Shown here piece after piece: positions 1 through 8,891 of a DNA stretch of 33,199 bases. The notes under the pieces are model-generated. The model saw only the letters and a program-made list of their open reading frames with translations. It was not told the origin of the DNA and did not search any database. The DNA is from Bacteroidales bacterium. Its GTDB lineage: Bacteria > Bacteroidota > Bacteroidia > Bacteroidales > Bacteroidaceae. Numbering within the stretch: the first letter of the stretch is position 1; each line of letters begins with the position of its first letter. The stretch spans positions 1 through 33,199 of the forward strand of contig JAATGU010000115.1 of NCBI GenBank assembly GCA_015654535.1, in the 5' to 3' direction. The position numbers were made by a program, and so were the translations under genes.

Positions 1-190
1 AATCATTTAATGCTAAACTCAAATTCTTCAGAGCTTCATTCAGAGGAGTGACGGATATGAAATTTTTCCTTTTTAGAATCGCTAAAATTTATGCATAAAA
101 AAAAACAGATTTAACATTCCCCCAAGAATTCGGACTGATCCTTAAGAGTCCGTATTGATTATGGAGAGAGGAGGATTAGACATAAAAAAA
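1..190. other. Left-edge non-coding stretch
   Basis: I see no supported gene here. On the minus strand an open stretch running off the left edge (about 1-75) would read NFISVTPLNEALKNLSLALN, which looks protein-like, but I find no start codon in that frame and a stop lies just upstream, so it may be the start of a gene outside the window or a relic. A 6-bp stem (CGGACT 131-136 with AGTCCG 147-152) lacks a T-run and has no clear role. Confidence 0.3.
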
Positions 191-220
191 GTCTGATACT
201 AAGTACCAGACTTTATTTTT
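184..220 (-). terminator. Rho-independent terminator, probably bidirectional
   Basis: An inverted repeat at 191-211 (GTCTG...CAGAC arms with an inner TACT/AGTA pairing) is flanked by an A-run on its left and a T-run on its right. Read on the minus strand, hairpin plus T-run lies about 23 bp beyond the stop of the Ala-rich lipoprotein gene. The symmetrical flanks would allow termination in both directions. Confidence 0.75.
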
Positions 221-233
221 TTTACAGTCCTGA

Positions 234-446
234 TTATTGAGCAACTGCTGCACCTGCTGCTGCTGTTGTGTCAGCTGCTGCTGTTGTGTCAGCTGCTGCA
301 GCTGCTGCTTGAGCTTCTACTGCTGCAATTGAATCAGCGATTCTGATTGAATCTGCTTGTTTTGCAGCTGAATCTGCTGCTTTGTTACCACAAGATGCGA
401 AAGATACTGCTGCAATAGCAACGAACATCAATACTAATTTTTTCAT
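234..446 (-). CDS. Small Ala-rich lipoprotein
   Basis: The 70-residue product begins with a basic and hydrophobic signal sequence ending in a lipobox (SFASC, Cys19), so it should be a lipid-anchored envelope protein. The mature part is almost only Ala, Asp, Thr and Ser: it has KAADSAAKQADSIRIADSIA-type segments followed by two AADTTA units. The second half is encoded by an exact 18-bp tandem repeat. A -7 box lies upstream (506-499) and a terminator follows the stop. Short low-complexity lipoproteins like this are common in Bacteroides and their function is not known; a structural role like that of Lpp is only a guess. The start is the only Met before the signal sequence. Confidence 0.7.
   Translation of the reverse strand: MKKLVLMFVAIAAVSFASCGNKAADSAAKQADSIRIADSIAAVEAQAAAAAADTTAAADTTAAAGAAVAQ
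257..292. repeat. 18-bp exact tandem repeat (2 copies) inside the lipoprotein gene
   Basis: The unit CTGCTGCTGTTGTGTCAG occurs at 257-274 and again at 275-292, followed by more CTG-rich sequence. The unit is a multiple of three, so copy-number change would lengthen or shorten the Ala/Asp/Thr tail without shifting the frame. Confidence 0.85.
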
Positions 447-498
447 TTTCTTTGTTTTTTAAATCTGTAATACAATTAATTGCTTTATTAAAACGTTG

Positions 499-506
499 CA
501 AATGTA
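499..506 (-). promoter_or_regulatory. -7 promoter box of the Ala-rich lipoprotein gene
   Basis: On the minus strand 506-499 reads TACATTTG, a perfect match to the Bacteroides -7 consensus TAnnTTTG, about 53 bp before the ATG at 446. A TTTG lies upstream, but about 23 nt away rather than the usual ~20. A hairpin with T/A-rich arms around 513-537 overlaps the region upstream of the box. Confidence 0.6.
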
Positions 507-593
507 TGGACTTTTTTGATATGTTGTATCAAAAAAAGCAATTATTTTTATATTTTTTTTTAGAATATCATCATAGTATGTTATGTAACATAC

Positions 594-2267
594 TTAATCT
601 TCTGCAATACTGTTATATAAGTATCTTTTTATGCTTTTTTTAGGAGTCTTTTCAAACGCAGTTGGATAGAGTTGGATGGAATTTATTTTTTCGTAAGTAG
701 CGACTATTTTATTCAGGTTTTTCAAATTCTCATCCATAATAGCTTTTAAATTGTCGCTATGGTTCAATCCTAATGAATCTAATGTCTCATAGTCCGGATA
801 AACCAGTGCCACTAGTTTTTTATTCTTTTCTATTATTAAACTTTCAATAATAAAAGGCAAATTATTTAATTTGGCTTCTATCTCTTCAGGAAAAATATTC
901 TGCCCGCTTGAGCTTAGAATCATTGTTTTACTTCTTCCCCGAATGAATATATTGCCGTCAACGTCTATTGTACCAAGGTCACCTGTCTTTAACCATCCAT
1001 CTTGACTAAAGACTTCTTTTGTAGCCTCTTCATTTTTATAATATCCTTTCATTACATTTTCACCTCTTACCTGAATTTCTCCATCAATATTATATGCGTC
1101 TTCAGAGTTAATTCTAATTTCCATAATATCCAAAATCTTTCCAGATGAGCCCGGGATGAATTCATTCCAAGGGCTGTAACCGATTAATGGACCACATTCC
1201 GTCATTCCATAGCCAATAGTAAATGGGAATTTGATTTTATAAAAAAACTCTACTACTTCTGGATTCATAGATGCTCCTCCAATGATAATTTCTTTAAATC
1301 TTCCACCGAGTGCATCAATCAATCTTTTACGTATTTGAGCATAAATTTGGGTATCTAACAGAGGAATGTTTAGTGCCCATTTCATCCCTTTCTTATTGAT
1401 GAGGGGTTGTATCACATTCCTATAAATTTTCTCAATTACAAGTGGAACTGTAATGATCAGATTAGGCCGGACTTCTTCAAAAGCTTTCATCAGGATTTTT
1501 GGAGACGGAACTTTCCCTAATAGTGTAACGTGCGTACCTACTGCCGTAGCTGTAAGAAAATCGAACGCACATCCATAGGCATGTGCAAGAGGTAAGAATG
1601 ATAGTACACAATCTCCTCGTTTGAGTAATTCTGTCCGTATTCCAAAAGTCACATTTCCGGCTAGATTGTTTCCTGTCAACATTACTCCTTTACTAAAGCC
1701 TGTTGTTCCTGAAGTGTAGTTTAGCACCATCACTTTGTCATTTGACAAAGTTGTATATTCAATATTTTCCTTACTAAAGCCTTCTGGATAAGCTTTATTC
1801 ATAGCCATATCCAAATATTTGATAAACTTTTGAACTGTTTCTCCGTCACGTTGATGAAGGCATCTAAAATCCGTTAATGAAAATACTCCTCTGAGATTAT
1901 CCAGCTTCTCTTCTTCCAAAGTTTCCCAAATGCTGTCACTTGTAAATAAAAAGACGGATTCTGAGTGATTAACGATATGATGTACATCATCTGGATTAAA
2001 ATCTTGTAGAATAGGAACGACAATAGCTCCATAGGTGATTGTTGCCATATAAGCGATACACCAATGGGTATTGTTCTTCCCTATAACAGCTATTTTATCT
2101 CCTCTCCTCAGGCTACAGTGGTGAAATAAAAGATGTAGTTTTGCTATTTCTTCTGCTACTTCACCGTATGTGTAAGTAATGCCTTCACCATAGTCTGTAT
2201 AGCAAGGCAGCTCCCAATTTTCTTTGAAGCTATTTTCATATAGCTTAATAAAATTTTCTTTAATCAT
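594..2267 (-). CDS. Long-chain fatty acid--CoA ligase (AMP-forming)
   Basis: This 557-residue adenylate-forming enzyme activates fatty acids to acyl-CoA through an acyl-AMP intermediate in the cytoplasm or at the membrane. The AMP-binding P-loop motif YTSGTTGFSKG is at residues 184-194, the GYGMTE adenine/ribose motif at 352-357, and the hinge motif GWLKTGD at 424-430. The C-terminal domain ends with KKSIKRYLY, which carries the Lys expected near the catalytic lysine position. The length fits short bacterial acyl-CoA synthetases. It is transcribed alone, divergently from mtaB; a minus-strand -7 box (TATTTTTG, 2298-2291) lies about 24 bp before the ATG. Exact chain-length preference cannot be read from sequence; other adenylate-forming ligases are the alternative. 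Confidence 0.88.
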   Translation of the reverse strand: MIKENFIKLYENSFKENWELPCYTDYGEGITYTYGEVAEEIAKLHLLFHHCSLRRGDKIAVIGKNNTHWCIAYMATITYGAIVVPILQDFNPDDVHHIVNHSESVFLFTSDSIWETLEEEKLDNLRGVFSLTDFRCLHQRDGETVQKFIKYLDMAMNKAYPEGFSKENIEYTTLSNDKVMVLNYTSGTTGFSKGVMLTGNNLAGNVTFGIRTELLKRGDCVLSFLPLAHAYGCAFDFLTATAVGTHVTLLGKVPSPKILMKAFEEVRPNLIITVPLVIEKIYRNVIQPLINKKGMKWALNIPLLDTQIYAQIRKRLIDALGGRFKEIIIGGASMNPEVVEFFYKIKFPFTIGYGMTECGPLIGYSPWNEFIPGSSGKILDIMEIRINSEDAYNIDGEIQVRGENVMKGYYKNEEATKEVFSQDGWLKTGDLGTIDVDGNIFIRGRSKTMILSSSGQNIFPEEIEAKLNNLPFIIESLIIEKNKKLVALVYPDYETLDSLGLNHSDNLKAIMDENLKNLNKIVATYEKINSIQLYPTAFEKTPKKSIKRYLYNSIAED

Positions 2268-2290
2268 TGCACGATTATTGATGTTTTGTG

Positions 2291-2298
2291 CAAAAATA
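2291..2298 (-). promoter_or_regulatory. -7 box for the acyl-CoA ligase gene
   Basis: The minus strand reads TATTTTTG at 2298-2291, matching TAnnTTTG, shortly upstream of the start codon at 2267. No convincing -33 TTTG at the expected spacing was found. Confidence 0.45.
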
Positions 2299-2375
2299 GA
2301 TATAAACTTTTATTCGCGAAAATATTTTTCCAATAAGTATATAGATGTATAACAACTTTTAATTATAATAATGTG

Positions 2376-2383
2376 TAACTTTG
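2376..2383 (+). promoter_or_regulatory. -7 box for the mtaB operon
   Basis: TAACTTTG matches TAnnTTTG 25 bp upstream of the mtaB ATG at 2409. The resulting leader would be short. No exact -33 TTTG is present at 20 nt spacing, so the call rests on the -7 box and its position. Confidence 0.5.
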
Positions 2384-2408
2384 CACCGAATAATATGTTC
2401 AAAGAATT

Positions 2409-3728
2409 ATGATAGATACTACTATATTTCAAGATAAAACAGCTGTTTATTATACTTTAGGTTGTAAATTAAACTTTTCAGAGACCTCTACTATAGGGAA
2501 AGTTCTTAAGGATGCAGGCATTCGTACGATAAGGAAAGGTGAAAGAGCTGATATCTGTGTTGTAAATACTTGTTCTGTAACAGAGATGGCAGATAAGAAA
2601 TGTCGTCAGGCTATTCATCGGTTAGTAAAGCAACACCCTGATGCCTTTGTTGTTGTAACAGGTTGCTATGCACAACTTAAGCCTGAATATGTGGCAGATA
2701 TTGAGGGAGTGGATATTGTATTAGGTGCAGAGCAGAAAAAGGATTTACTTCAATATTTGGGAGATTTACAGAAACATGAAAAAGGAGAAGCTTATGCTTC
2801 TTCTACGAAAGATATCCTTACCTTTTCTCCGTCATGTTCACGGGGTGACCGCACTCGATATTTTCTTAAAGTGCAAGATGGATGTAACTATATGTGCTCA
2901 TATTGTACCATCCCATTTGCACGTGGAAGGAGTCGTAACGGAACGATTGCTTCAATGGTTGAACAAGCTCAAAAAGCTTCTTTTGAAGGCGGAAAAGAAA
3001 TTGTGCTCACAGGAGTGAATATTGGCGACTTTGGTAGAAGCACGAATGAAAACTTCTTTGATTTAGTAAAAGCGTTGGATCAGGTAGAAGGAATAGAGCG
3101 TTATCGAATTTCTTCAATAGAACCTAATCTACTTACAGATGAGATTATTGAATATGTTTCTCATTCTCATAGTTTTATGCCTCATTTTCATATTCCGCTT
3201 CAATCAGGTAGTGATGAGGTATTAAAATTAATGCGTCGTCGGTATGATACTGCACTTTTTGCCGAGAAAGTAAAAAAGATAAAACAAATTATGCCTGATG
3301 CTTTTATTGGTGTGGATGTGATTGTTGGTACACGAGGAGAGACAGATGAATATTTTGAGCAAGCATATCGATTTTTAGAAGGATTGGATATTTCCCAGCT
3401 ACATGTGTTTAGCTATTCTGAACGTCCCGGTACTCAAGCGTTGAATATTGATTATGTGGTTTCTCCTGAAGTGCGGCATCAAAGAAGTCAGAAGTTGTTG
3501 GCTCTTTCCGATGAAAAGACAAAATCATTTTATGCAAAGAGAATTGGAGAAACCAAGACTATACTTTTAGAAAAACCAAAGTTAAGTGCTTTAATGCATG
3601 GCTTTACTGAAAATTATATTCGGGTGGAGATAGAAAATGCACCTAATTTAGAGAACCATTTGGTGAAAGTGTGCTTGGGAGATTTTAATGAAGATAAAAC
3701 AGCTTTGAAAGGAACTATAACGGAATAA
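2409..3728 (+). CDS. mtaB: tRNA (t6A37) methylthiotransferase MtaB
   Basis: The 439-residue protein is a radical SAM methylthiotransferase that adds a methylthio group at C2 of N6-threonylcarbamoyladenosine-37 in tRNA. The N-terminal UPF0004 domain shows the TLGCKLN motif and three cluster-binding cysteines (Cys19, Cys55, Cys86). The radical SAM motif CNYMCSYC has Cys159, Cys163 and Cys166, followed by TIPFARGRSR. The GCKLN form of the first motif and the overall length favour MtaB over MiaB and RimO. A C-terminal TRAM-like region is expected after about residue 375. It heads a tight operon: the next gene starts 3 bp after its stop. Confidence 0.93.
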   Translation: MIDTTIFQDKTAVYYTLGCKLNFSETSTIGKVLKDAGIRTIRKGERADICVVNTCSVTEMADKKCRQAIHRLVKQHPDAFVVVTGCYAQLKPEYVADIEGVDIVLGAEQKKDLLQYLGDLQKHEKGEAYASSTKDILTFSPSCSRGDRTRYFLKVQDGCNYMCSYCTIPFARGRSRNGTIASMVEQAQKASFEGGKEIVLTGVNIGDFGRSTNENFFDLVKALDQVEGIERYRISSIEPNLLTDEIIEYVSHSHSFMPHFHIPLQSGSDEVLKLMRRRYDTALFAEKVKKIKQIMPDAFIGVDVIVGTRGETDEYFEQAYRFLEGLDISQLHVFSYSERPGTQALNIDYVVSPEVRHQRSQKLLALSDEKTKSFYAKRIGETKTILLEKPKLSALMHGFTENYIRVEIENAPNLENHLVKVCLGDFNEDKTALKGTITE

Positions 3729-3731
3729 TAC

Positions 3732-4619
3732 ATGCTAAGATTAGTTTACATATTTGCATATATGGGTATATGGCTGTTGGCTATTATGCCTTTGGATTTG
3801 CTATATAAAATTTCGGATATTCTCTATTTTGGGGTTTACCGAATAATACGTTACAGAAAAAAATTGGTTCGTGAAAACCTGAGAAACTCTTTCCCGGAGA
3901 AAAGTAAAGTCGAATTAAGGGTCATAGAACATAAGTTCTATCATTATATTTGCGATTATATGTTAGAGAGCATGAAGATGTTACTTCTACCGAAAGAAGA
4001 ATTATTCCGTCGAATGAAATTCAATAACATGGATCTTTATCTTGAAATGATAGAGAAACATGGGGGTATAATTGTAATGATGCCTCATTATGCAAATTTT
4101 GAATGGGCCGTAGGTGTGGGAGCGTTTATGAAAGAAGGTGATATTCCGATGCAAGTATATAAACCAATTCGTAATAAGTATATTGATGATCTTTTTAAAT
4201 ATATCCGTTCTCGTTTTGGTGGCTATAATGTCCCTAAGCACGATGCTATTCGTGAGGTTGTAAAGGCGAAACATGCCGGCAAAAAAATGGCTTTGGGATT
4301 AGTGGCGGATCAATCGCCCAATCCTAGTGGATTGCATTTCTGGACAACTTTTTTGCATCAGGAAACATCGTTTATGGATGGAGGGGAACGTATTGCCAGA
4401 ATGATGGATTTTCCGGTGTTTTATTGTGATCTTAAAAAAGAAAGACGGGGTTACTGTGAAGCCACATTTGAGTTAATGGTGGAATCACCTAAGCAAACAA
4501 CTCATGGAGAAATTACGGAAATGTTTGCCCGTAGAGTGGAGGAAACGATTCTTCGTGAACCTGCCTATTGGTTCTGGTCTCACAGACGCTGGAAACATAA
4601 GCCTCAAAAACAAGAATAA
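3732..4619 (+). CDS. Lysophospholipid/lipid A acyltransferase (LpxL/HtrB-like)
   Basis: The 295-residue protein belongs to the LpxL/HtrB lauroyl-acyltransferase family, which transfers an acyl chain from acyl-ACP to a lipid A precursor on the inner face of the inner membrane. A hydrophobic N-terminal segment (about residues 4-25) would anchor it. The catalytic HX4E pair is His119 and Glu124 in PHYANFEWA. The C-terminal REPAYWFWSHRRWK motif is typical of the family. It lies 3 bp after mtaB, and the glycosyltransferase start codon directly follows its stop, so these genes are likely co-translated. Its context with a glycosyltransferase fits envelope lipid synthesis. Which acyl position it serves cannot be read here. 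Confidence 0.85.
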   Translation: MLRLVYIFAYMGIWLLAIMPLDLLYKISDILYFGVYRIIRYRKKLVRENLRNSFPEKSKVELRVIEHKFYHYICDYMLESMKMLLLPKEELFRRMKFNNMDLYLEMIEKHGGIIVMMPHYANFEWAVGVGAFMKEGDIPMQVYKPIRNKYIDDLFKYIRSRFGGYNVPKHDAIREVVKAKHAGKKMALGLVADQSPNPSGLHFWTTFLHQETSFMDGGERIARMMDFPVFYCDLKKERRGYCEATFELMVESPKQTTHGEITEMFARRVEETILREPAYWFWSHRRWKHKPQKQE

Positions 4620-5645
4620 ATGTGTAAAGTTGCTGTTGTTATTTTGAATTGGAATGGAAGTGAAATGCTTCGTACCTTTCTTCCTTCCGTGATTCGGTAT
4701 TCTGCTCTTAGCGGGGTGGAAGTTTTTGTAGCAGATAATGCTTCCACAGACGATTCATTATCTGTACTTAATAAAGAATTCTCTTCTGTAAAACAAATAA
4801 TACTAAATCAGAATTATGGTTTTGCCGATGGTTATAATAAAGCGTTGTCTCAAATAGACGCGGAATATTTTGTTCTTCTTAACTCAGATGTGGAAGTAAC
4901 GGAATACTGGTTGGAACCAATGATTACTTATCTGGATGCCCATATGGAGATTGCTGCTTGCCAACCAAAGATTTTAAGTTGGAAACAGAAGGACTATTTT
5001 GAGTATGCCGGTGCTTGTGGAGGATACATTGACCGTTATGGATATCCTTTTTGTAGAGGCCGTATTATGGGAGTAGTGGAAAAAGACCATGGTCAATATG
5101 ATACTGTTTCATCTGTATTCTGGGCTACCGGCGCGGCACTGTTTATCCGATCGGTAGATTATTGGGCTGCCGGAGGATTAGATGGCCGTTTTTTTGCTCA
5201 CATGGAAGAGATAGATCTTTGTTGGCGTTTAAGAAGCCGTGACAGGGGAGTGGTCTGCATCCCTCAAAGTGTGGTTTATCACGTTGGAGGAGCAACTCTT
5301 CAAAAAGAAAATCCCCGTAAAACATATCTTAATTTCCGAAATAATCTGCTGATGCTATATAAAAACCTTCCTGAGAGTGAGTTACATTATGTAATGTTTG
5401 TACGAGCTCTTTTGGATTATTTGGCTGCTTTTATCTTTTTACTGAAAGGGGGTATTGAAAACACAAAAGCGGTATTGCAAGCCCGGAAGGAATTCTATTC
5501 TTTACGAAAGAATTTTAAAGTTGACAGAAAAAATAATCTGGAAAAAACTTCGCTCAAGGTTATTCCTGAGCAAATAAAAAATAGTATCTTAGTGCGTTAT
5601 TATTGGGAAAGAAAAAAATATTTCTTTCAGTTAAATAGATTCTGA
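4620..5645 (+). CDS. Family 2 glycosyltransferase
   Basis: The 341-residue protein has a GT-A fold N-terminus: VAVVILNWNGS at residues 4-14, VADNASTDDS at about 37-46, and the nucleotide-sugar/metal motif NSDVEV at 88-93. Further on, FFAHMEEIDLCWR is the expected acceptor/catalytic region of WsbD/rhamnosyltransferase-like GT2 enzymes. It should transfer a sugar from an NDP- or TDP-sugar to a cell-surface glycan. The start ATG begins at the base directly after the stop of the acyltransferase gene, so translation is probably coupled. Sugar and acceptor are not identifiable. A hydrophobic stretch near residue 265 may associate with the membrane. Confidence 0.85.
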   Translation: MCKVAVVILNWNGSEMLRTFLPSVIRYSALSGVEVFVADNASTDDSLSVLNKEFSSVKQIILNQNYGFADGYNKALSQIDAEYFVLLNSDVEVTEYWLEPMITYLDAHMEIAACQPKILSWKQKDYFEYAGACGGYIDRYGYPFCRGRIMGVVEKDHGQYDTVSSVFWATGAALFIRSVDYWAAGGLDGRFFAHMEEIDLCWRLRSRDRGVVCIPQSVVYHVGGATLQKENPRKTYLNFRNNLLMLYKNLPESELHYVMFVRALLDYLAAFIFLLKGGIENTKAVLQARKEFYSLRKNFKVDRKNNLEKTSLKVIPEQIKNSILVRYYWERKKYFFQLNRF

Positions 5646-5667
5646 TACTTTAAAAATATAAATAGAA

Positions 5668-6192
5668 ATGGAAAAATTAGTTAGAAAAATTGGTCTGGTA
5701 GCCCATGATGGTATGAAACAGGATCTTTTAGAATGGGTAATCTGGAATTCGGAATTACTGATGGGGCATAAATTCTATTGTACAGGTACTACGGGAACAT
5801 TGATTCGTGCAGCTTTGAAAGAAAAACATCCCAACATAGAGTGGGATATTACCATATTAAAATCCGGACCATTAGGCGGAGATCAACAAATGGGGTCACG
5901 TATAGTTGATGGCGAAATTGATTACTTATTCTTCTTTACTGATCCAATGACCTTGCAGCCTCATGATACAGATGTGAAAGCGCTAACTCGCCTGGCAGGA
6001 GTAGAAAATATTGTATTTTGTTGTAATCGTTCCACGGCGGATCATATTATTTCCAGTCCTCTCTTTCTTGATCCGGACTATCAACGTACTCGCCATGATT
6101 ATTCTTCCTATTCAAAACGTTTCGAAAATAAACCTTTAGTCATGGAAGCGGTAGAAAACGTGGAAAAAAGAAAAGGACAAAAATCTTTTTAA
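5668..6192 (+). CDS. mgsA: Methylglyoxal synthase
   Basis: The 174-residue enzyme converts dihydroxyacetone phosphate to methylglyoxal and phosphate, a cytoplasmic bypass of lower glycolysis. Conserved features include AHDGMKQDL (His13, Asp14), the phosphate-binding TGTTGTL (39-45), SGPLGGDQQ with the catalytic Asp72, FFTDPM around Asp92, and PHDTDVKAL with His99 and Asp102. The protein is about 20 residues longer than the E. coli enzyme because of a C-terminal tail that includes a repeated KR/E-rich segment. It follows the glycosyltransferase by 22 bp and probably belongs to the same transcript. A terminator follows the stop. Confidence 0.93.
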   Translation: MEKLVRKIGLVAHDGMKQDLLEWVIWNSELLMGHKFYCTGTTGTLIRAALKEKHPNIEWDITILKSGPLGGDQQMGSRIVDGEIDYLFFFTDPMTLQPHDTDVKALTRLAGVENIVFCCNRSTADHIISSPLFLDPDYQRTRHDYSSYSKRFENKPLVMEAVENVEKRKGQKSF

Positions 6193-6214
6193 TTTGCTCT
6201 AATTCATTTTTGGG

Positions 6215-6259
6215 AAGTGTGCACCTTTTATTTATTAGATGGTGTGCGCTTTTTATTTT
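6215..6259 (+). terminator. Terminator between convergent mgsA and ppk1
   Basis: An 11-bp stem pairs AAGTGTGCACC (6215-6225) with GGTGTGCGCTT (6241-6251) using three G-U wobbles, followed by TTTATTTTT. It sits 23 bp after the mgsA stop. The T-run is only on the plus-strand side, so it mainly serves mgsA. Confidence 0.7.
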
Positions 6260-8346
6260 TAGGGATTTCTTATTTTTATTTTTTCCAGATTTTTATTTTT
6301 AAGAAAGTTATAGATCGCATATTGTGCTCTTATTGGTGATGCAGCAGTATTATACTTAAATATATTGTGTAAATGGGAATCCACAAAGCAAGCTTTTTGA
6401 TTATCGCTTAACTGAATATTTAATATTTCAATAATCTCTTCCTTTACTTCCTTATCGAGAATAGGAGTGACTGCTTCAATGCGCCTGTAAAGATTCCGTC
6501 TCATCCAATCCGGAGAGCCAATATAGACCTTTGGTTCACCATCATTATTGAAATACCATACCCGGGCATGTTCCAGAAAACTGTCTACAATGCGGGTCAC
6601 ACGGATATTCTCACTGTAGGGTTGCCCGGGAATGAGACAACAGATGCCGCGTACTATCAGGTCAATCTGTACTCCTTGTTCTGAAGCTCTATATAGTTCA
6701 TCAATCATTTCTTGATCCTGTAAAGCATTCATTTTAAGTATGATTTTTCCTTCTTTCCCTTGTTTTGCTAATTCTATTTCATGATAAATAAGACGCATCA
6801 ACTCCGGCTTTAAATTAAACTGTGTAATCAGTAGATACTTGAACTGAGGTTGGTGGATTTTTCCCTCCAATGTTAGAAATAAGGTATGTAAGTCTTGTAC
6901 AATCTCTCTATTTGTGGTAAACAGACCAATGTCAGAATAAATTTTTGCTGTTTTTTCATTAAAATTGCCCGTACTGACGTAAGCATAGCTGCTTACAGGT
7001 TTTGTTTTATCATTGCGTCTAAGAATAAGTGCCACTTTTGCATGCACTTTCAGTCCAGGAATGCTATAGATAATATTGATTCCCGCATTTTGCATCATTT
7101 CCGCAGTAGCCAGATTGTTTTCTTCATCAAAACGAGCTTTCAATTCAACAAAGACAGTCACTTTTTTACCATTTTGAGCAGCGCTGACCAACGTGTTGAT
7201 GACTGCCGAGTTTTCTGCTACCCGGTATTGAGTAATCATAATTTCTTTGGTCATAGGATCATGTACCGCTTCATAAAGAAAGTGAATTAGATGCTCAAAA
7301 GAATGATAGGGAAAATGAATGAGCAGATCTTTTTTTCTAACGTATTGAAAAATAGATGAATGTTTACCTAGAAAGTTCAACCTCATTGGTTGAGGTTTTT
7401 CATTTATTCTAAGAAGCTTGTTTGGATTAGGCAAATTGCGTAAATCTTCTAAGTTCAAATGATTATCCCCCGGAACCAATTCTGCCCGGTTAATGTGAAA
7501 AGCATCTACCAGAAAATCCAGAAAATTGTCGGGCATAAGTCGGTCATAAACAAAACGACACACTGCTCCGATTTTGCGCTTTTTTACTTTCTTTTTTACC
7601 TGCTCCACAATATTGCCACTCGCCGTATCGTCAATGAGAATATCTGCGTCACGGGAAATCTTGATACAATAACAACAATCGACTTCGTAGCCGGGAAAAA
7701 TAGTTCCGATATTGGCTTTGATAATATCTTCAAGATACATTAAATAATAATTGCCTTCCTGTTGAGGCAATTCTATAAAACGAGGAACTTTGCTATAGGG
7801 CAATTTTATTACAAAATATTGTATGCGTGAAGGATTATTAGCCTTGTAGTTCATTTTAAACAGGCGAACGGAAAGGTATAATCGGTTATCTCTTAAAAAC
7901 GATACAATGTCTCCTTTTGACACCAGCACAGGTTGCAGAAAAGGGAATATTTCTTCGTTAAAAAAGTTGCGAATAAACTCTTTATGGAAAGGCTCCACAA
8001 TACTACTTTGATAAAAAATAACATTGTTTTGACGCAACGCCGGAAGAATTTTATGCTCGTAAATACGTACTCTTTCTTCGAGCTGACTATTTACCTCCAT
8101 ATTGATCTCTTCCAGCGTTTCCTGAGAGGCCAGTATAGATTCTTTGTCAGTTTTTGCTCCCGAAACAATGGCTTTATGATCGGCTACACGAATTTTATAA
8201 AATTCTTCCAGGTTAGAAGAATAAATTGCTATAAAATTAATACGTTCATAAAGCGGAAGATTATCATCATCAGCCTCCAGCAACACGCGGTGGTTAAACG
8301 ATAGCCAGCTAATGTCGCGTTTAAAGTATTGATATGTATATTTCAT
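6259..8346 (-). CDS. ppk1: Polyphosphate kinase 1
   Basis: The 695-residue enzyme reversibly makes inorganic polyphosphate from ATP, via a phosphohistidine. The autophosphorylated His is His435 in GLKVHAKVALI and the second catalytic His is His593 in FLEHARVWYF; GSPDWMRRNLYRRIE is the C-terminal signature. The N-terminal YFKRDISWLSFNHRVLLEA is also diagnostic. I chose the ATG at 8346 because the known PPK1 N-terminus begins there. The frame stays open another 28 codons upstream, but that extension covers the divergent promoter region and overlaps the neighbouring gene. The length matches the family (about 690). It is convergent with mgsA and divergent from the metallophosphoesterase gene. Confidence 0.95.
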   Translation of the reverse strand: MKYTYQYFKRDISWLSFNHRVLLEADDDNLPLYERINFIAIYSSNLEEFYKIRVADHKAIVSGAKTDKESILASQETLEEINMEVNSQLEERVRIYEHKILPALRQNNVIFYQSSIVEPFHKEFIRNFFNEEIFPFLQPVLVSKGDIVSFLRDNRLYLSVRLFKMNYKANNPSRIQYFVIKLPYSKVPRFIELPQQEGNYYLMYLEDIIKANIGTIFPGYEVDCCYCIKISRDADILIDDTASGNIVEQVKKKVKKRKIGAVCRFVYDRLMPDNFLDFLVDAFHINRAELVPGDNHLNLEDLRNLPNPNKLLRINEKPQPMRLNFLGKHSSIFQYVRKKDLLIHFPYHSFEHLIHFLYEAVHDPMTKEIMITQYRVAENSAVINTLVSAAQNGKKVTVFVELKARFDEENNLATAEMMQNAGINIIYSIPGLKVHAKVALILRRNDKTKPVSSYAYVSTGNFNEKTAKIYSDIGLFTTNREIVQDLHTLFLTLEGKIHQPQFKYLLITQFNLKPELMRLIYHEIELAKQGKEGKIILKMNALQDQEMIDELYRASEQGVQIDLIVRGICCLIPGQPYSENIRVTRIVDSFLEHARVWYFNNDGEPKVYIGSPDWMRRNLYRRIEAVTPILDKEVKEEIIEILNIQLSDNQKACFVDSHLHNIFKYNTAASPIRAQYAIYNFLKNKNLEKIKIRNP

Positions 8347-8399
8347 AGCAACGATTTTGCCGTAAATATAGTATATTTGCAAATATAAATGGCAAAAAA
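8347..8399. promoter_or_regulatory. Divergent ppk1/phosphoesterase promoter region
   Basis: Only 53 bp separate the two divergent start codons. TATATTTG at 8372-8379 matches the plus-strand -7 box and would start a very short leader for the phosphoesterase gene. No equally good minus-strand box was found in the gap, so ppk1 may use a less canonical site. Confidence 0.45.
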
Positions 8400-8891
8400 A
8401 TGATAAGAATTGGTTTATTGTCGGATACACACGCCTATTGGGATGAGAAATACCTCAAATATTTTGAAAATTGTGATGAAATCTGGCACGTTGGAGATAT
8501 AGGCTCTGTGGAAGTCGCAGAGAAGTTGGCGGCCTTTCGACCCTTTCGGGCGGTATATGGGAATGTTGATGGACAAGAAATCCGTAAAATGTTTCCACAA
8601 GTGAATCGTTTCACTATTGAAGGGGCGGAAATATTAATGAAGCATATTGGGGGGTATCCGGGAAATTATGATCCTTCAATCAGAGGAAGTCTTTTGGTTC
8701 ATCCTCCTAAGTTGTTTATCAGTGGTCATTCTCATATACTTAAGGTGAAGTATGACAAAACATTGAAAATGTTACATATTAATCCTGGAGCTGCTGGAAT
8801 ATATGGCTTTCATAAAGTGCGTACCATGGTTAGGTTTGTAATAGACAAAGGAGAATTCAAAGACTTAGAAGTGATTGAGTTGGCAGGATAA
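8400..8891 (+). CDS. YfcE/MJ0936-type metallophosphoesterase
   Basis: The 163-residue protein is a small calcineurin-like phosphodiesterase. Metal-binding motifs are in order: SDTHAYWD (Asp9, His11), HVGDIGS (Asp33), GNVDG (Asn55), His82 and GHSH (His110, His112). The length is typical of YfcE-like enzymes, which hydrolyse phosphodiesters in vitro; the natural substrate is usually unknown. The start ATG directly follows an A-rich stretch, with a -7 box about 20 bp upstream. From codon 88 onward the gene and its downstream flank are repeated at 13290, where only this 3' part is present. This copy is the complete one. Confidence 0.88.
   Translation: MIRIGLLSDTHAYWDEKYLKYFENCDEIWHVGDIGSVEVAEKLAAFRPFRAVYGNVDGQEIRKMFPQVNRFTIEGAEILMKHIGGYPGNYDPSIRGSLLVHPPKLFISGHSHILKVKYDKTLKMLHINPGAAGIYGFHKVRTMVRFVIDKGEFKDLEVIELAG

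Noticed and set aside
452..643. 63-codon plus-strand frame
   Set aside because: It overlaps the promoter of the lipoprotein gene and the 3' end of the ligase gene on the other strand, and its Phe/Leu/Cys-rich product looks like translated AT-rich DNA.
8347..8430. 28-codon N-terminal extension of polyphosphate kinase
   Set aside because: The known PPK1 N-terminus starts at ATG 8346; the extension covers the divergent promoter and overlaps the neighbouring gene.
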